This document shows, piece after piece, positions 53,346 to 63,719 of a DNA stretch of 64,000 bases (position 1 is its first letter; every line of letters starts with the position of its first letter). Below the pieces are notes generated by a model. It was not told where the DNA came from. It made no database searches and saw only the letters and a program-made list of their open reading frames with translations. The stretch comes from Caenorhabditis remanei (Eukaryota; Nematoda; Chromadorea; Rhabditida; Rhabditidae): assembly GCF_010183535.1 (NCBI RefSeq), contig NC_071330.1:13187717-13251716 (forward strand), in the 5' to 3' direction. The translations under genes and the position numbers were made by a program.

Positions 53346-53761
53346 GTTGAAAAATCTGACAATCATAAATTTCTGTTGCGGAGAAAAGATGGGTGTCTTT
53401 ACTGAAAGAAATACTTTTTTCTCAAACTGGTTTGTTTCAAAATTTTACTTACTTTCTTCATGCCGCTTTTTTGTGGACAGTGGACATATGGTCTCATTCT
53501 TCATTCGAGCACGGATTTTCGGCGTAGCGTAATTTGCGGCAAGTTCTGATGGTGTGTGTTGGTCCTAGGCAGATGATACATCTGTTGGTCTCCTGTATCA
53601 CTCTGAAGCGTTGCAATTTTGACAGGATTGCTCTACATTCTTCGTCTTGATGCTCCTGGGATTGTCAAAAAACATTTTTTTTGGTGCCTGAACTTCATGG
53701 TGTACTCGTCTTGTTTTGTTTATGAGCTCTTGGGTTGCTATGACCGTGGCATTTCTTTTTT
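53346..53761 (-). pseudogene. Palindrome spacer with BEL/Pao-type gag zinc-knuckle fragment
   Basis: The minus strand around 53500-53660 encodes HQDEECRAILSKL, RCIICLGPTHTIRTC, then NPCSNEE-stop-DHMSTVHKK. That is the C-x2-C-x4-H-x4-C and distal Cys/His pattern of BEL/Pao gag C-termini, with one stop where a Cys would be expected. It is the only part of the palindrome that is single-copy. Confidence 0.5.
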
Positions 53762-54104
53762 TTTGAGGAAGCTTCATCTAACGGATGGCTCATGGTCGTT
53801 CCTTTCTTGTGAAAATTTGTTTTTGTTAATAAACTTTTTAAAGAGAAATTTGCCGGTTTTGGTGAGTTATCAAGATCCGTTTGGAAGAGATAAATAGTGT
53901 CCATCATTTATCGCCACCTCATTCTTCATCCCATCATGAAATACTAGTGCTCATTCTTATCGGGAGAACATCTTCTCCCCTTATTATGACTAATGATGTC
54001 TCGTTTCCGAGTTTTCCGTTAGCCTTGTATCCGGATTCTTCTTGACACCTCATCCTTCCTCCCAATCCTACCTGTCATGACTACGCGTGCTCATCTTATC
54101 GGAA

Positions 54105-54200
54105 AAACATCTTTCCCTATAAATAGTGCTCCACCATCCGTTCTCAGTTAGTCTTCTATTCAGATAGCCTACTGGATGGCTGTCAAACACGTGTCTCCTT
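54105..54200 (+). promoter_or_regulatory. Core promoter and leader, right arm
   Basis: TATAAATA 54118-54125, TCAGT with A at 54146 (28 bp), leader GATAGCCTACTGGATGGC. It drives the truncated fragment at 54208. Confidence 0.65.
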
Positions 54201-54207
54201 ATTTTTT

Positions 54208-54630
54208 TTGAATTCTGATATTGTTGCTGTTATTCTCCGAGTTTTACAGTCTCTAATGGATTTGTTCTGGAACGGGGACTGTCTGGAATCTCACGAGAAA
54301 GCTTCCGGATTCTCGTTACCCCACAGAACTTATGACAAGCTGAATGGACACACATTGATGAACGAGATAGCGCAACAATCCCAATCACACAAAAACCTTG
54401 GATTAGAAGAAACAAAAAACTCGATAATTTTGGTGAGTATTTAGTTTATACCATTTCCCCTTAAATACATACATATAGCTTTCAGATAATGTTCGGGCTT
54501 CATCATGGTCATAATGTGGCCGGTGACTCTCATTGCTTACCAAAACGCATTAGTGATGGGCGGAGTGACATACAGAACTGTGATGACAAATTGGAAAAGA
54601 AGAAAAAGAAAATGTTCTACTGGAAATGAC
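54208..54630 (+). pseudogene. Truncated family B gene fragment, right arm
   Basis: Mirror of 52480-52899: exon 54208-54433 plus exon 54486-54630, in which the part after HCLPK is deleted and read through to a Lys-rich end (FYWK stop). Confidence 0.6.
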
Positions 54631-55717
54631 AGCTGCGACAAAAAATCGCTCTACAGGAAATGACAACTGTTCGTACCGACTCGTGGTGAGCTACGCATAT
54701 GACGATTTTGCGGAAAATACTTGGGCAAATTTTACTTCCGAGCAGTGTGCTTACTGATAATCAATTTTTCGATTTTCCGATAAGTTAAAGAATTCGGCAC
54801 TTGCAGTTTTCATATGAAAATCATCAACTTTGAGAGTGTGACACTGCCTTCCTGATGGTATCACAATACCGATTGTTTATGTAGTGTATAGATCATAAAT
54901 GGAGCTTCATTTTTGTAGTTGACAACTTTTTATTAGCTCCTCCCACTTTTGAGATAAGCGCCTTTGAAACCTGCAGTGAGAAACATCGCGTTCACCTTTA
55001 AAGGCGCATATGTCAAAAGTGAGCGGAGCTAACAAAAAGTTGTCAACTACAAAAATAAAGCTCTACTTTTGATCTATACATTCCATAAACAGTCACTATA
55101 GTGATACAAGCAGGGAGGCCCTGTCACACTCATAAAGTTGACCATTTTCAACTAAAATTTGCCATTTTTTATGGGCAGTAATGTATTTTGGTGTCAAAAC
55201 CGGACGTTTCGCAACCGGCCATTTTGAAACCAAACGTTCTTTTGGATAGGGATTGAAAGGGGACGAGTTGGGACGTCGCGCGTTTGACTACTCTCCGACA
55301 AAAATTGACTGTTGTCGCAAAGTGACCGGAAAAAATGCCCCATTTCGAGCCCTACTTTTGGAGAATCGGTCGCAAAACTTCCTTTGTGTATTTTGGCCAA
55401 ATTCGACCGATGAACATAACACCAAAATTTTCAAATTTTAGTTCCGACACCCGTCTTCCAAACCATTTCCGCACTGATCTGATATAAATCATTGGCAAGA
55501 AGTAATAGAGAATCCAGACCTTCACTTCTTGCCACCTCATTCGTCCTCTCAATACTACCTGTCATGAGTACTGTATTATCGGGAGAGCATCTTCTCCCCT
55601 TATTATGACTAATGATGTCTCGTTTCCGAGTTTTCCGTTAGTCTTGTATCCGGATCCTTCTCGTCGCCTCATCCTTCCTCCCATCATGAAATGGTTATCT
55701 TAATCTCCTCCCGTCCC

Positions 55718-55757
55718 TATAAATAGAGCTCCATCCCTCGTTCTCAGTTAGTCTTGT
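55718..55757 (+). promoter_or_regulatory. TATA/initiator core promoter interrupted by hAT MITE
   Basis: TATAAATA 55718-55725 and TCAGT with A at 55746. The hAT element begins 20 bases further on, between initiator and leader, so it would be transcribed. Confidence 0.6.
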
Positions 55758-55765
55758 ATCCGGAT

Positions 55766-56184
55766 CAGTGCTGTGCGAAACATTTTTTCGGTGGTTTTCG
55801 AAAAATTTTGAGGCGAAAAATTTTTCGAAAAATTTTCGAGTAATTTTCGAAAAACCGTTCGAAAAATTTTGGAAATTTCTTCTGAATATTCAAAACTTAA
55901 GTTACAAAAATAGTGATTTTTCGATTTTTCTGAAATTCTGAACTCAAAAACAGGTTTCTATCAGTCTTTCTACGAAATACTTTCATTTTCACACAAATTC
56001 AAGAATTTTGGCCCGAAAAACACATTTTTCAGACAGTTTTCTGGAAACTTTTTTTCTCGAATTTTTCGGTTTTTCGGTCAAAGTTTCTCGAAAAATATAA
56101 GTTTTTCGGTTTTTTCGGTAACAAGATTTCGAAAAAAAAAGTTTTTCGAAAATTTTTCGGAAACTTTTTTTTCGCACAGCCCTG
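55766..56184. mobile_element. hAT-type MITE, right-arm copy
   Basis: CAGTGCTGTGCGAAA / TTCGCACAGCCCTG ends, 419 bp, with ATCCGGAT duplications at 55758-55765 and 56185-56192. Orthologous to 50921-51341. Confidence 0.8.
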
Positions 56185-56393
56185 ATCCGGATAGCCTACC
56201 GGATGGCTGTCTAACTGCTAGCTTTTTATTTTCATTGATTTATAAGTAGGATTGAGTGTTATCTCCCTCAAAACGCACTTAATTATGCATGAACATTTAG
56301 CGCCATAATCTAATTAATTATGCGTGCTGCATATTAAATGAGTTCGGTAATAATTAATGAGCTTATGGTTGAAACTGTGTTTTCCCGCAAAAT

Positions 56394-56778
56394 CTAATTA
56401 ATTATGGATACAAATCGTTCCATGCCTCGTAGTTGGAACTCGTCATCACTGACCACTGAAAAAACAAACATTACAAAGAACATTCTAGAAAACAAAAATT
56501 ACCTTCTTTTTTCCTCGGTTTCTTCACACTCAAACGACGTGATTTCTTTACAGATTTTATAGACTCTCCTTCGTCTTCTTCAAAAGAAAAAAAAATAATG
56601 AAATTTTACGGGGAAAAATAGACAAACCTCTCTTTTTCGTCGGAGTTTCCGGTATTATGTCAGTAAAGAAATGGCCTGCATTCGGATAACTCCTATTGAC
56701 AGACGCCGGTGACGGATCGGTATAATCCGAATGCAATGGAGGAAACGTTATCGTTTCCAAATCAGAATAAAAAGACAT
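56394..56778 (-). CDS. Small basic protein, right-arm copy
   Basis: Same three-exon structure and length as 50327-50711 on the opposite strand, with one substitution seen in exon 1 (Leu to Pro in ITF-LPLH). Both copies are open. Confidence 0.6.
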
Positions 56779-56976
56779 TATTGCGTAGAGCGTGTAAAAA
56801 AAAGAGTCACCGCTCGCTACGCAACAAAAAAGACAAAATGACAGAAAATGATGTATCAATAGACAGAAAAGAAAAGTTTTGTGGGCGGAGTTTACTGTAT
56901 CATGTATATCTTTTTTTTTTATTCCAATTTCAATTTTCCAAGTTTAGCTTCACGAAAACATACATTTTCAATAGTA

Positions 56977-57640
56977 ATGCCATCTTCTCAAGCTAATGCG
57001 AATCTCATGAGAAGAAATCTTCTCGCCCGCATAGACGTAAGTTCAATATCTAGTATTTTGTACCTTATTGTTGTTTCTTAGACCCTCAATACAACCATCG
57101 CCGATCTCCGACGGCAGCTGTCAAGATCGCAAATAGGCAGAAATGTAGGGTTATATTATCTTTTTATTAAAACTTTTTCATTTACTTACAGGCCGCGCAG
57201 CTAGGACTGGGAGCAGTCCGTAGACTTCTACGTAAAAAAAAGATCAAGTACAACAACTACAAACGGAAAGAGACGCCCTGGTAAGATTATATTTTCTTAA
57301 TTGTCTTTAATATAATGAATATTCAGCAAGACCTGCGGCCTCGTTGTAGTATCTGTCACGAATTGTACCGTGCTAACACGGACGACAAAAAGGCCCGGAT
57401 TTATCGTGAGTTTCAAAATTTTGAAAAATAAAATTCTTACTTTGTCGATTTTCAGCATGCGGCCACTCAGCGTGCAGTGGGTGTATAAACCAAATGATAA
57501 ATATACGCAACATGGAATCGACGAGAAATCCAAGAACCAATCGGAACATGATCAAATGCCCACATTGCCGTGAGGAGACAAAGATGATTCAACCGAAGGC
57601 TGAAAAAATGATAAGAAACTTTGCCTTAGAGCAACAATAA
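56977..57640 (+). pseudogene. RING-finger gene, right-arm copy with frameshift
   Basis: Exons match the left copy (57082-57144, 57192-57280, 57456-57640 and so on). In exon 3, however, CGTAAAAAAAAGATC replaces CGCAACAAAAAAGATC, a one-base loss. The coiled-coil frame then enters KIKYNNYKRKETPW and no longer joins the RING exon. The RING cysteines and histidine themselves remain (CSIC, CGHSAC, CPHC). Confidence 0.7.
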
Positions 57641-57779
57641 GTTGATTCTTTTTAATTTTTTCTTCTTCATTCTTGTTATATATTTATTTTTCTTAAAAAT
57701 GTACATCAATCGTTTTCTAATTGTACACACTTATCAATAAAATGTGAGTAATGACTACTCTAGACATTTATCCCCCATC

Positions 57780-58480
57780 TAATCTTCAATTATTTGTGAC
57801 GCGTTTTCGTAAAGTCACCAACACAATGCACCACATTTCTTTCCACTTTTCGATACATCACTATTTTACTTAATTTTTCGACAACTTTTGTGCTTTTTCT
57901 CAAACTTTCCGACAAAAGTACATACAATTTCCACACTTTTCGACAAAATTCAAGTGATTTTTCTTCCACTTTTCGACAAATATATTGATTTTTCACAAAC
58001 TTTTCGATAAATATAGTGATTTTTCACAAACTTTTCGATAAAATTCACGCCCCAAGGCGTAAAACAACAGAATAGGGGGGTATGTGAGCCGGAGCCTCCC
58101 CACAAGGGAGGCATAGGCGAAACAGAGAAATTATTGGTCATTCTCTAGAGCGCCTAAGGCACAACAGCCCTGTGTCTCCTCTTTCCGCCCTTAGAGCGCC
58201 TAAGGCGCACCAGCATGTCTGTGTGTCCGGATGTCCTCACGGGGAAAGAGGCATACGATCGAGTACCCGACACGCGCCGAGGCACGCCTGACCATCTGTG
58301 TGTCGGTTTGTCCTTGTATTTCACAATAGCAACAATATTTGAATTATCATAAATCGCGTGACAGATGATTGACATGTTTTATACAAATGGTATGATAAAT
58401 CGCGTGACAGATGATTGACATGTTTTATACAAATTGTATGAATTATTAATTAAGACACCGCCCTTTAAAACCACTTATGC
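57780..58480. repeat. TCGAAAAGT repeats and GC-hairpin composite, right arm
   Basis: Mirror of 48490-49140. It includes a tandem duplication of a ~47-bp segment (ATAAATCGCGTGACAGATGA, twice). Confidence 0.6.
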
Positions 58481-58520
58481 GCGCGAAAAGGTTCATTATC
58501 GTCTGGACTCATTGTACTGA

Positions 58521-60034
58521 ATGGACGCTAACACTTCTTCTGCCGTTTTGGCTCCCGAGAATGGTATATTTTTTCAACTTTTTTCTTTTCACATTTCCGT
58601 TTTTTGTAGAAACTCTTGTTGGAAAGGCGTATCCAACAGACGCCGAATTGGCGTTTTTTGACAATTTCGCCACTGTTGTTGACGGATCTGATCTGGTACG
58701 ATCCACGACAGAAACTCTGAAACTTCCCCCGACACGCATCAAGTTGAAAAACTTGGACAAACTACCAACATCCAACACGTTGGATGTAAATATTGGAATC
58801 TTATTCGATATCTTCATCCGTTGGATGTTGATGAAGGCTGGAGCCTGCTTGAAGACGACTCGATTCTGGTTAAACCTTCGACATCCCGGATACGAAGATG
58901 CTCCAACTGGATTCTGGATGCCGCATCGGACATACGACAAGTTAAATGGCCACACACTGATGAACGAGATCGCCAGACAATCGCAATCAAACCGAAACCT
59001 CGGATTGGACGAGACGCTCATTCTCTCAATGCGAATTTTTACAAAGGACAAGAAAGCATTGCCTGGTCGTGGTCACCGAGTTCCCGAGGAAATACGCGTA
59101 AGTAGTTAAAACATTGTTTCTCTATACAAATGTAGCTTTCAGAAAATGTTTGGCCTTCATCACGGTCACAATGTTGTCGGAGACTCTCATTGTCTCCCAA
59201 AAGCTCTAGCAATGGGAAAACTATGGAGCGACATCCATAGCTGTAGCGACTCTAGAGAGAAAAAGAAAATGGCCAGCAAACTACAAAAAGTGATGAGAAA
59301 AGAGGGAAAGGTTAGAGATTTTTTAAAGAAAGACCTAATTGACAAGTAATTGTTTAAGGCATTTGACAATAGATGTAGGATCCAAATGGAGCGTGCTATG
59401 GATCTTCTGGAAGAGGCTGGTATGGATGTGGACCAAATGGAACACAATCTAGAGGATTTGGAGAAATTGGCCGAATACTTGGACGAATACCACATTTGTG
59501 TTTGGGAGGTACCACCTCACTTTCCATTTCCAGTGGTCCGTGATGAATTCAACAAGGGAGCAGAGAATTGTATTCCTCTCTTCTACCATGACCACTACGA
59601 TCACTTTCATCCATCAATCGAGAATGTCCGATTCTGTTTCCGATGTCATAAAGTTGTCGGTGAACCATGCACGAAAATGTGAAACCAAATGTCGAAGATG
59701 TGGAGGAAACGAATGTGAACCAGAAGAAGGAGTCTCAATTTGGTGTGAAAAGTTCACGTTTAAAATGGATAATGCATATGCGTTGACGATCCACAAAGCC
59801 CAAGGAAAGACTCTGATGAATGTCATACTTGACACATCATTGTCTCGTTCTCCTACAGAAACGTCAGATTTCATGAAGCCAGGAGCGTTTTATACGGCGG
59901 CAAGTAGAGTAACCAATGGTTCCAATTTCCACATCACTCAACTATGGCACGTAAAAAATGTCGGTGAATTGGAACGCCTCATATTACCGCGCCAAGACGC
60001 CCTCATGACCTTGGCCGCAAAACGTGAAAACTAA
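58521..60034 (+). pseudogene. Family B transposon protein: N-module + OTU-like/zinc module + Pif1 C-terminus (right copy)
   Basis: Exons 58521-58563, 58610-59097, 59143-59310 and 59359 onward. The N-module reads VGKAYPTDAELAFFDNFATV, RHPGYEDAPTGFWMPHRTYD and LDETLILSMRIF; then FGLHHGHNVVGDSHCLPKAL; EYHICVWEVPPHFPF; HYDHFHPS; FCFRCHKVV. A two-base loss near 59663 breaks the zinc segment (stop at 59682), but the following frame is clean: CETKCRRCGG, then FTFKMDNAYALTIHKAQGKT and FYTAASRVTNGSN. The break differs from that of the left copy, so the two copies complement each other in showing the ancestral reading. Confidence 0.65.
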
Positions 60035-60373
60035 ATTATGAAACAATTGTATTTTTTAGTCCTTATCAATTTCGTTATTGTATATTTATTTATTTACTTA
60101 AAATACGTACGTGAAAATATTGTTATTGTATTACTGTATATTTATCAATTTTTTAAATAAAAAAACATGTAAACTACAAAAATGTCGTCAACTACAAAAA
60201 TGTGGAAGTGTGTCCAAAACTACAAAAATGGGGTGTATGTAGAGCGCCTCCTTCCTTTTCGACAAATCAACGCCCCAAGGCGTAAAACAATAGATTGCTC
60301 TAAAATCCACAATAGTTTCTCATCTAGTTGTCTACCAATTCAATACCATGTGAGTTATGTCTAGTCTAGACAT

Positions 60374-60836
60374 CAGAGTTGCGCGGAATTCCGACTTCCG
60401 ACTTCCGGGCTGTTTTTCACTTCCGACTTCCGGCTTCTGACTTCCGTTTTGAAAGTTTTACTTCCGACTTCCGTTTTCAAAATTTTACTTCCGACTTCCG
60501 TTTTCGGATGTTTACTTCCGACTTCCGCCATTCCATAATTTTGGGATTTCGGAAAAGTACATCTCGCAGAAATAGAAGGAAAAATGGTCTAAAAAGACAG
60601 AAAATGAGCTTTTCATCAGCCAAAAACTAATTTTTCACTGATTTTCGCGAATTTTATGAACTTTTTCTAGGAGTTTTTGAATCTTTGCGAAAAAATCTAC
60701 TTCCGACTTCCGGGCGTTTTTCCACTTCCGACTTCCGTTTTCAAAATTTTACTTCCGACTTCCGACTTCCGGATTACAAATTTTACTTCCGACTTCCGAC
60801 TTCCGTTTTGGAAAAAATCACTCCCGCGCAACTCTG
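60374..60836. mobile_element. hAT-type MITE with ACTTCCG repeats, right arm only
   Basis: Ends CAGAGTTGCGCGGAATTCC / GCGCAACTCTG; flanks CTAGACAT (60366-60373) and TTAGACAT (60837-60844). It belongs to the same family as 46191-46697 but sits at a different site. Confidence 0.75.
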
Positions 60837-60939
60837 TTAGACATCAATAAATTTGTGAACTGCTTTCTACTTTTCGATGAAAATACATACAATTTCCACA
60901 CTTTTCATTGAAAATACATACAATTTTACTTTACTTTTC

Positions 60940-61146
60940 AACAAATTAACGCCCCAAGGCGTAAAACAAGAGAATAGCGGTATGTGAGCCGGAGCCTCCC
61001 CACAAGGGAGGCATAGGCGAAACAGAGAAATAACTGGTTATCCTCTTGAGCGTCGAAGGCGCACCAGCATGTCTGTGTGTCCAGATGTCCTCACGAAGAG
61101 GAGGCCTATGTCTGCCTCCCCTCCCCCTTGAGCGTCGAAGGTGCAC
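60940..61146. repeat. GC-hairpin composite at the outer palindrome end
   Basis: GCCCCAAGGCGTAAAACAAG, CTCCCCACAAGGGAGGC, TTGAGCGTCGAAGGCGCACC (twice). Mirrored at 45148-45740. Confidence 0.6.
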
Positions 61147-62652
61147 CATCTGCGAAAAGACACATTCGTAAAACACAATTCATACACATTTATTACACAG
61201 TGCCAAACGGCAGTCGCATTACCTTTATCTATCATCTTCAATGCTTCCGTGTTGACGGGAGTTCTCCCTAAATTTTGGAAAACAGCTATCATCAAGCCTA
61301 TCCATAAGAAAGGACTTCGTACAGATCCTAACAATTTCAGGCCGATCTCTTTGACTTCGTCTATTTGTAAGACTTTGGAGCGATTGATTAGAAGGAATTT
61401 AGTGAACTATCTAAACTCAAACAACTTAATGAATCCACAACAGTTTGGGTTTAGATCGCGGAGAGGCACTGAGTCTCAGCTCGTTGAATATCAAGGGAAT
61501 ATACTGTCACTGTGCAACAAGTACAAATCTTGTTATTCAGTTTACGTAGATTTCCGACGTGCTTTCGACAAAGTCTCTTTCAGTAAACTCATCGAAAAAC
61601 TTAAAAGTTATGGAATTCATTCTAATCTATTAAATTGGTTACAATCGTTTCTGTCCGGTAGGTCTCAGTCGGTTAAAGTCGAAAATGCCCTTTCCATTCC
61701 CTTTGAAGTCAAGTCGGGAGTGCCTCAGGGATCGGTCCTGGGGCCTCTCCTTTTCCTACTATATATTAATGACATTAATGTTAATTTTCAGTCTCAGGTT
61801 CTTCTTTATGCTGATGATCTAAAATTGTTTTCGAACAGGGAAGATTTCATTGCACATGACTTGGAATTACTTCGGATTTGGTGCGAAAAATGGCAAATGG
61901 ATGTTGCTCCTGAAAAGTGTAATATCATAAAATTCTCCCATCTCAAATCTAATTCTAATCCAATCGCCAACTGTGCAGTGTTCAACGGAGCTAATATCCC
62001 GCCAGTCACCCAAATCCGTGATCTCGGAATAATTTTCTCGGGAAATCTGGTCTTCAATGCTCATATTAACACCATTGTTGGAAATGCACAAAGAAGAATC
62101 AACGTTCTCTTCAACATATTGAAACATGCGCCTCTGGAAATTTTCCTTAAATGCTTCATTATATACGCCCGACCATTATTGGAATACGGATCTGTAGTCT
62201 TTTCTCCAGTCCTTAAAGAACTCGTCAGAAAAATTGAAAATGTTCAGAAGTCGTTCATTTATAGATGCTATAAAAAATTCGGAAAAGTGTACAATGGATA
62301 TTTCAATGCAATTCAGGAATGCGGATTCGATTCCTTAGAATATCGAAGACTATTAGCTGATTTATCATTTATTCACAAATGCTTAGTTACAAAGGACGTC
62401 GAAATGCCGAATCATCTGTTCTATACTTATCCGAAGCTGAGCCATTTAAGGAGACACAAATACTATGTCAGAACTACTCTCCCGAACAAATATAAATGTT
62501 TTTCCCAATATCTATCCATTCGATCCCTTGCTTGTTGGAATTCTCTTCCTGAGAGTATTTTTATCTCTATCCCTACACCTGATTGCTTTAGAACTCGGCT
62601 TCGTGCCCTTCCATTACAAAACTATCTTACTCTTAGCGATCTTAATTACTAG
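61147..62652 (+). mobile_element. LINE reverse transcriptase, 5'-truncated but open
   Basis: About 500 residues are open. RT motifs run in order: WKTAIIKPIHKKG, NNFRPISLTSSICKTLERLI, QQFGFRSRRGTESQL, VYVDFRRAFDKV, SGVPQGSVLGPLLFLLYIND, LLYADDLKLF (YADD at 223-226), then the CR1/jockey-like C-terminus ending LACWNSLPESIF. The endonuclease and ORF1 are missing. The sequence begins exactly where the palindrome arm ends, consistent with a 5'-truncated insertion. No stop interrupts the RT, so it is young. Confidence 0.8.
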
Positions 62653-63320
62653 TTCTTATCTGCTCAGCTCTCTACCCTTGTCTCATACCCTCTCTCCCAC
62701 CGTATTGTATTCACCACTCATCACATTCCGTTTTCTTGCCTCATTACCCAACAAAACAGCCCGGTCTCTTCTACGTATCCTTCTTACTCTATCCTTGTAT
62801 TATTATCTTCTGCAATTGTTCCCGACCATCCACCACCCTACATAAACCTCAAAGGTGATCGGAGTAGGAATGCGAAGTAGCTTTAGGATTCTCACAGCAA
62901 TCCACTTGGACACCTTGTCTAAGGCTCTGAGCACCCAAAAGCGAAGGCATAATATCTCTCAAAGTAGCTCTGTTGTTGGGTCGGCCGCTGCCAGGCTTCC
63001 CCTACCAACGAGTGAAATGATTGTCTCAGACGTTGTCTTACCTTCCTCCGGTAAAATCGCCTATTTCTTCTCCATACAATCTCATTAACTGGTGGTCTGG
63101 CCCAATTGCTCATTATCTACGCCCCCTCGCTTCCTATATTATTTATCTTCTACCATACCTTCATTCTTCTTCCTATCTGTTTAAATCTTCTATAATTATC
63201 GTACAGTTTACATTCTTCTTAGCCCCTTCACCTCTATTCATGTATTTCTCCGGTTATCTCCCTTTTACTGGTGTAGCATAAGTGGCATGTTCCCTCCTAC
63301 AATAAATAAATACAAATTTC
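62653..63320 (+). mobile_element. LINE 3' untranslated region
   Basis: Pyrimidine-rich sequence after the RT stop, ending near AATAAATAAATAC at 63301-63315. No gene seen. Confidence 0.45.
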
Positions 63321-63489
63321 GTTTTGCCTCTGCCCATATCTCTTCTGGCGCTGGTCGCTTACTCATTGTTATTTTCTGAAAAATAATGCATTTATTTTTG
63401 TAATGTGTGTGAGGTAAAAGGGTTTATGAAAGGGTTTTTAGGAAAGAGATGTGGTAGAAGGAATTTCAAGACAAAATAGTTTGACTCTA

Positions 63490-63715
63490 TTCCAGTTTAG
63501 ATCTCCTTTAAAAACTAGAACGTCCCAAAAAAAACTTAGACGTCCTTTCGCACTCTATTTTTTTTGAAACGTCCTTTAAAATGTTTAGGCGTCCCAAAAA
63601 ACATTTAAACGTATTTCGACGTCCCTTGAACCCGTTCAATGACTTTTAATTTTTAATGTTGAAGGGACGTCTAAACATTTTTGAGACGTTTAAATGTTTT
63701 AAGCGACGTCTAATT
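63490..63715. repeat. GACGT-spaced foldback sequence
   Basis: ACGTCC/GGACGT motifs about every 20-25 bases (AACGTCCCAAAA, GACGTCCTTTC, GGCGTCCC) are mirrored by GGGACGTCTAAAC at 63663. It is a short foldback repeat. Confidence 0.45.
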
Positions 63716-63719
63716 ATAT

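Larger units (their letters stand above)
53762..61146. repeat. Right arm of the 16-kb palindrome
   Basis: Reverse complement of 45148-53345. Its outer end coincides with the start of the LINE sequence at 61147. It has one private hAT MITE (60374-60836) and a ~47-bp tandem duplication at 58345-58440. Confidence 0.9.

Noticed and set aside
53200..53532. A 110-codon plus-strand frame running into the palindrome spacer
   Set aside because: Its first half is mirrored, noncoding promoter-flank sequence present in both arms; the spacer itself is better explained by the minus-strand zinc-knuckle reading.
45148..61146. Palindrome as an assembly artefact
   Set aside because: The arms differ by private MITEs with intact empty sites, different frameshifts in the RING and Pif1 genes, and a one-sided poly-G tract; an artefactual mirror would be identical.
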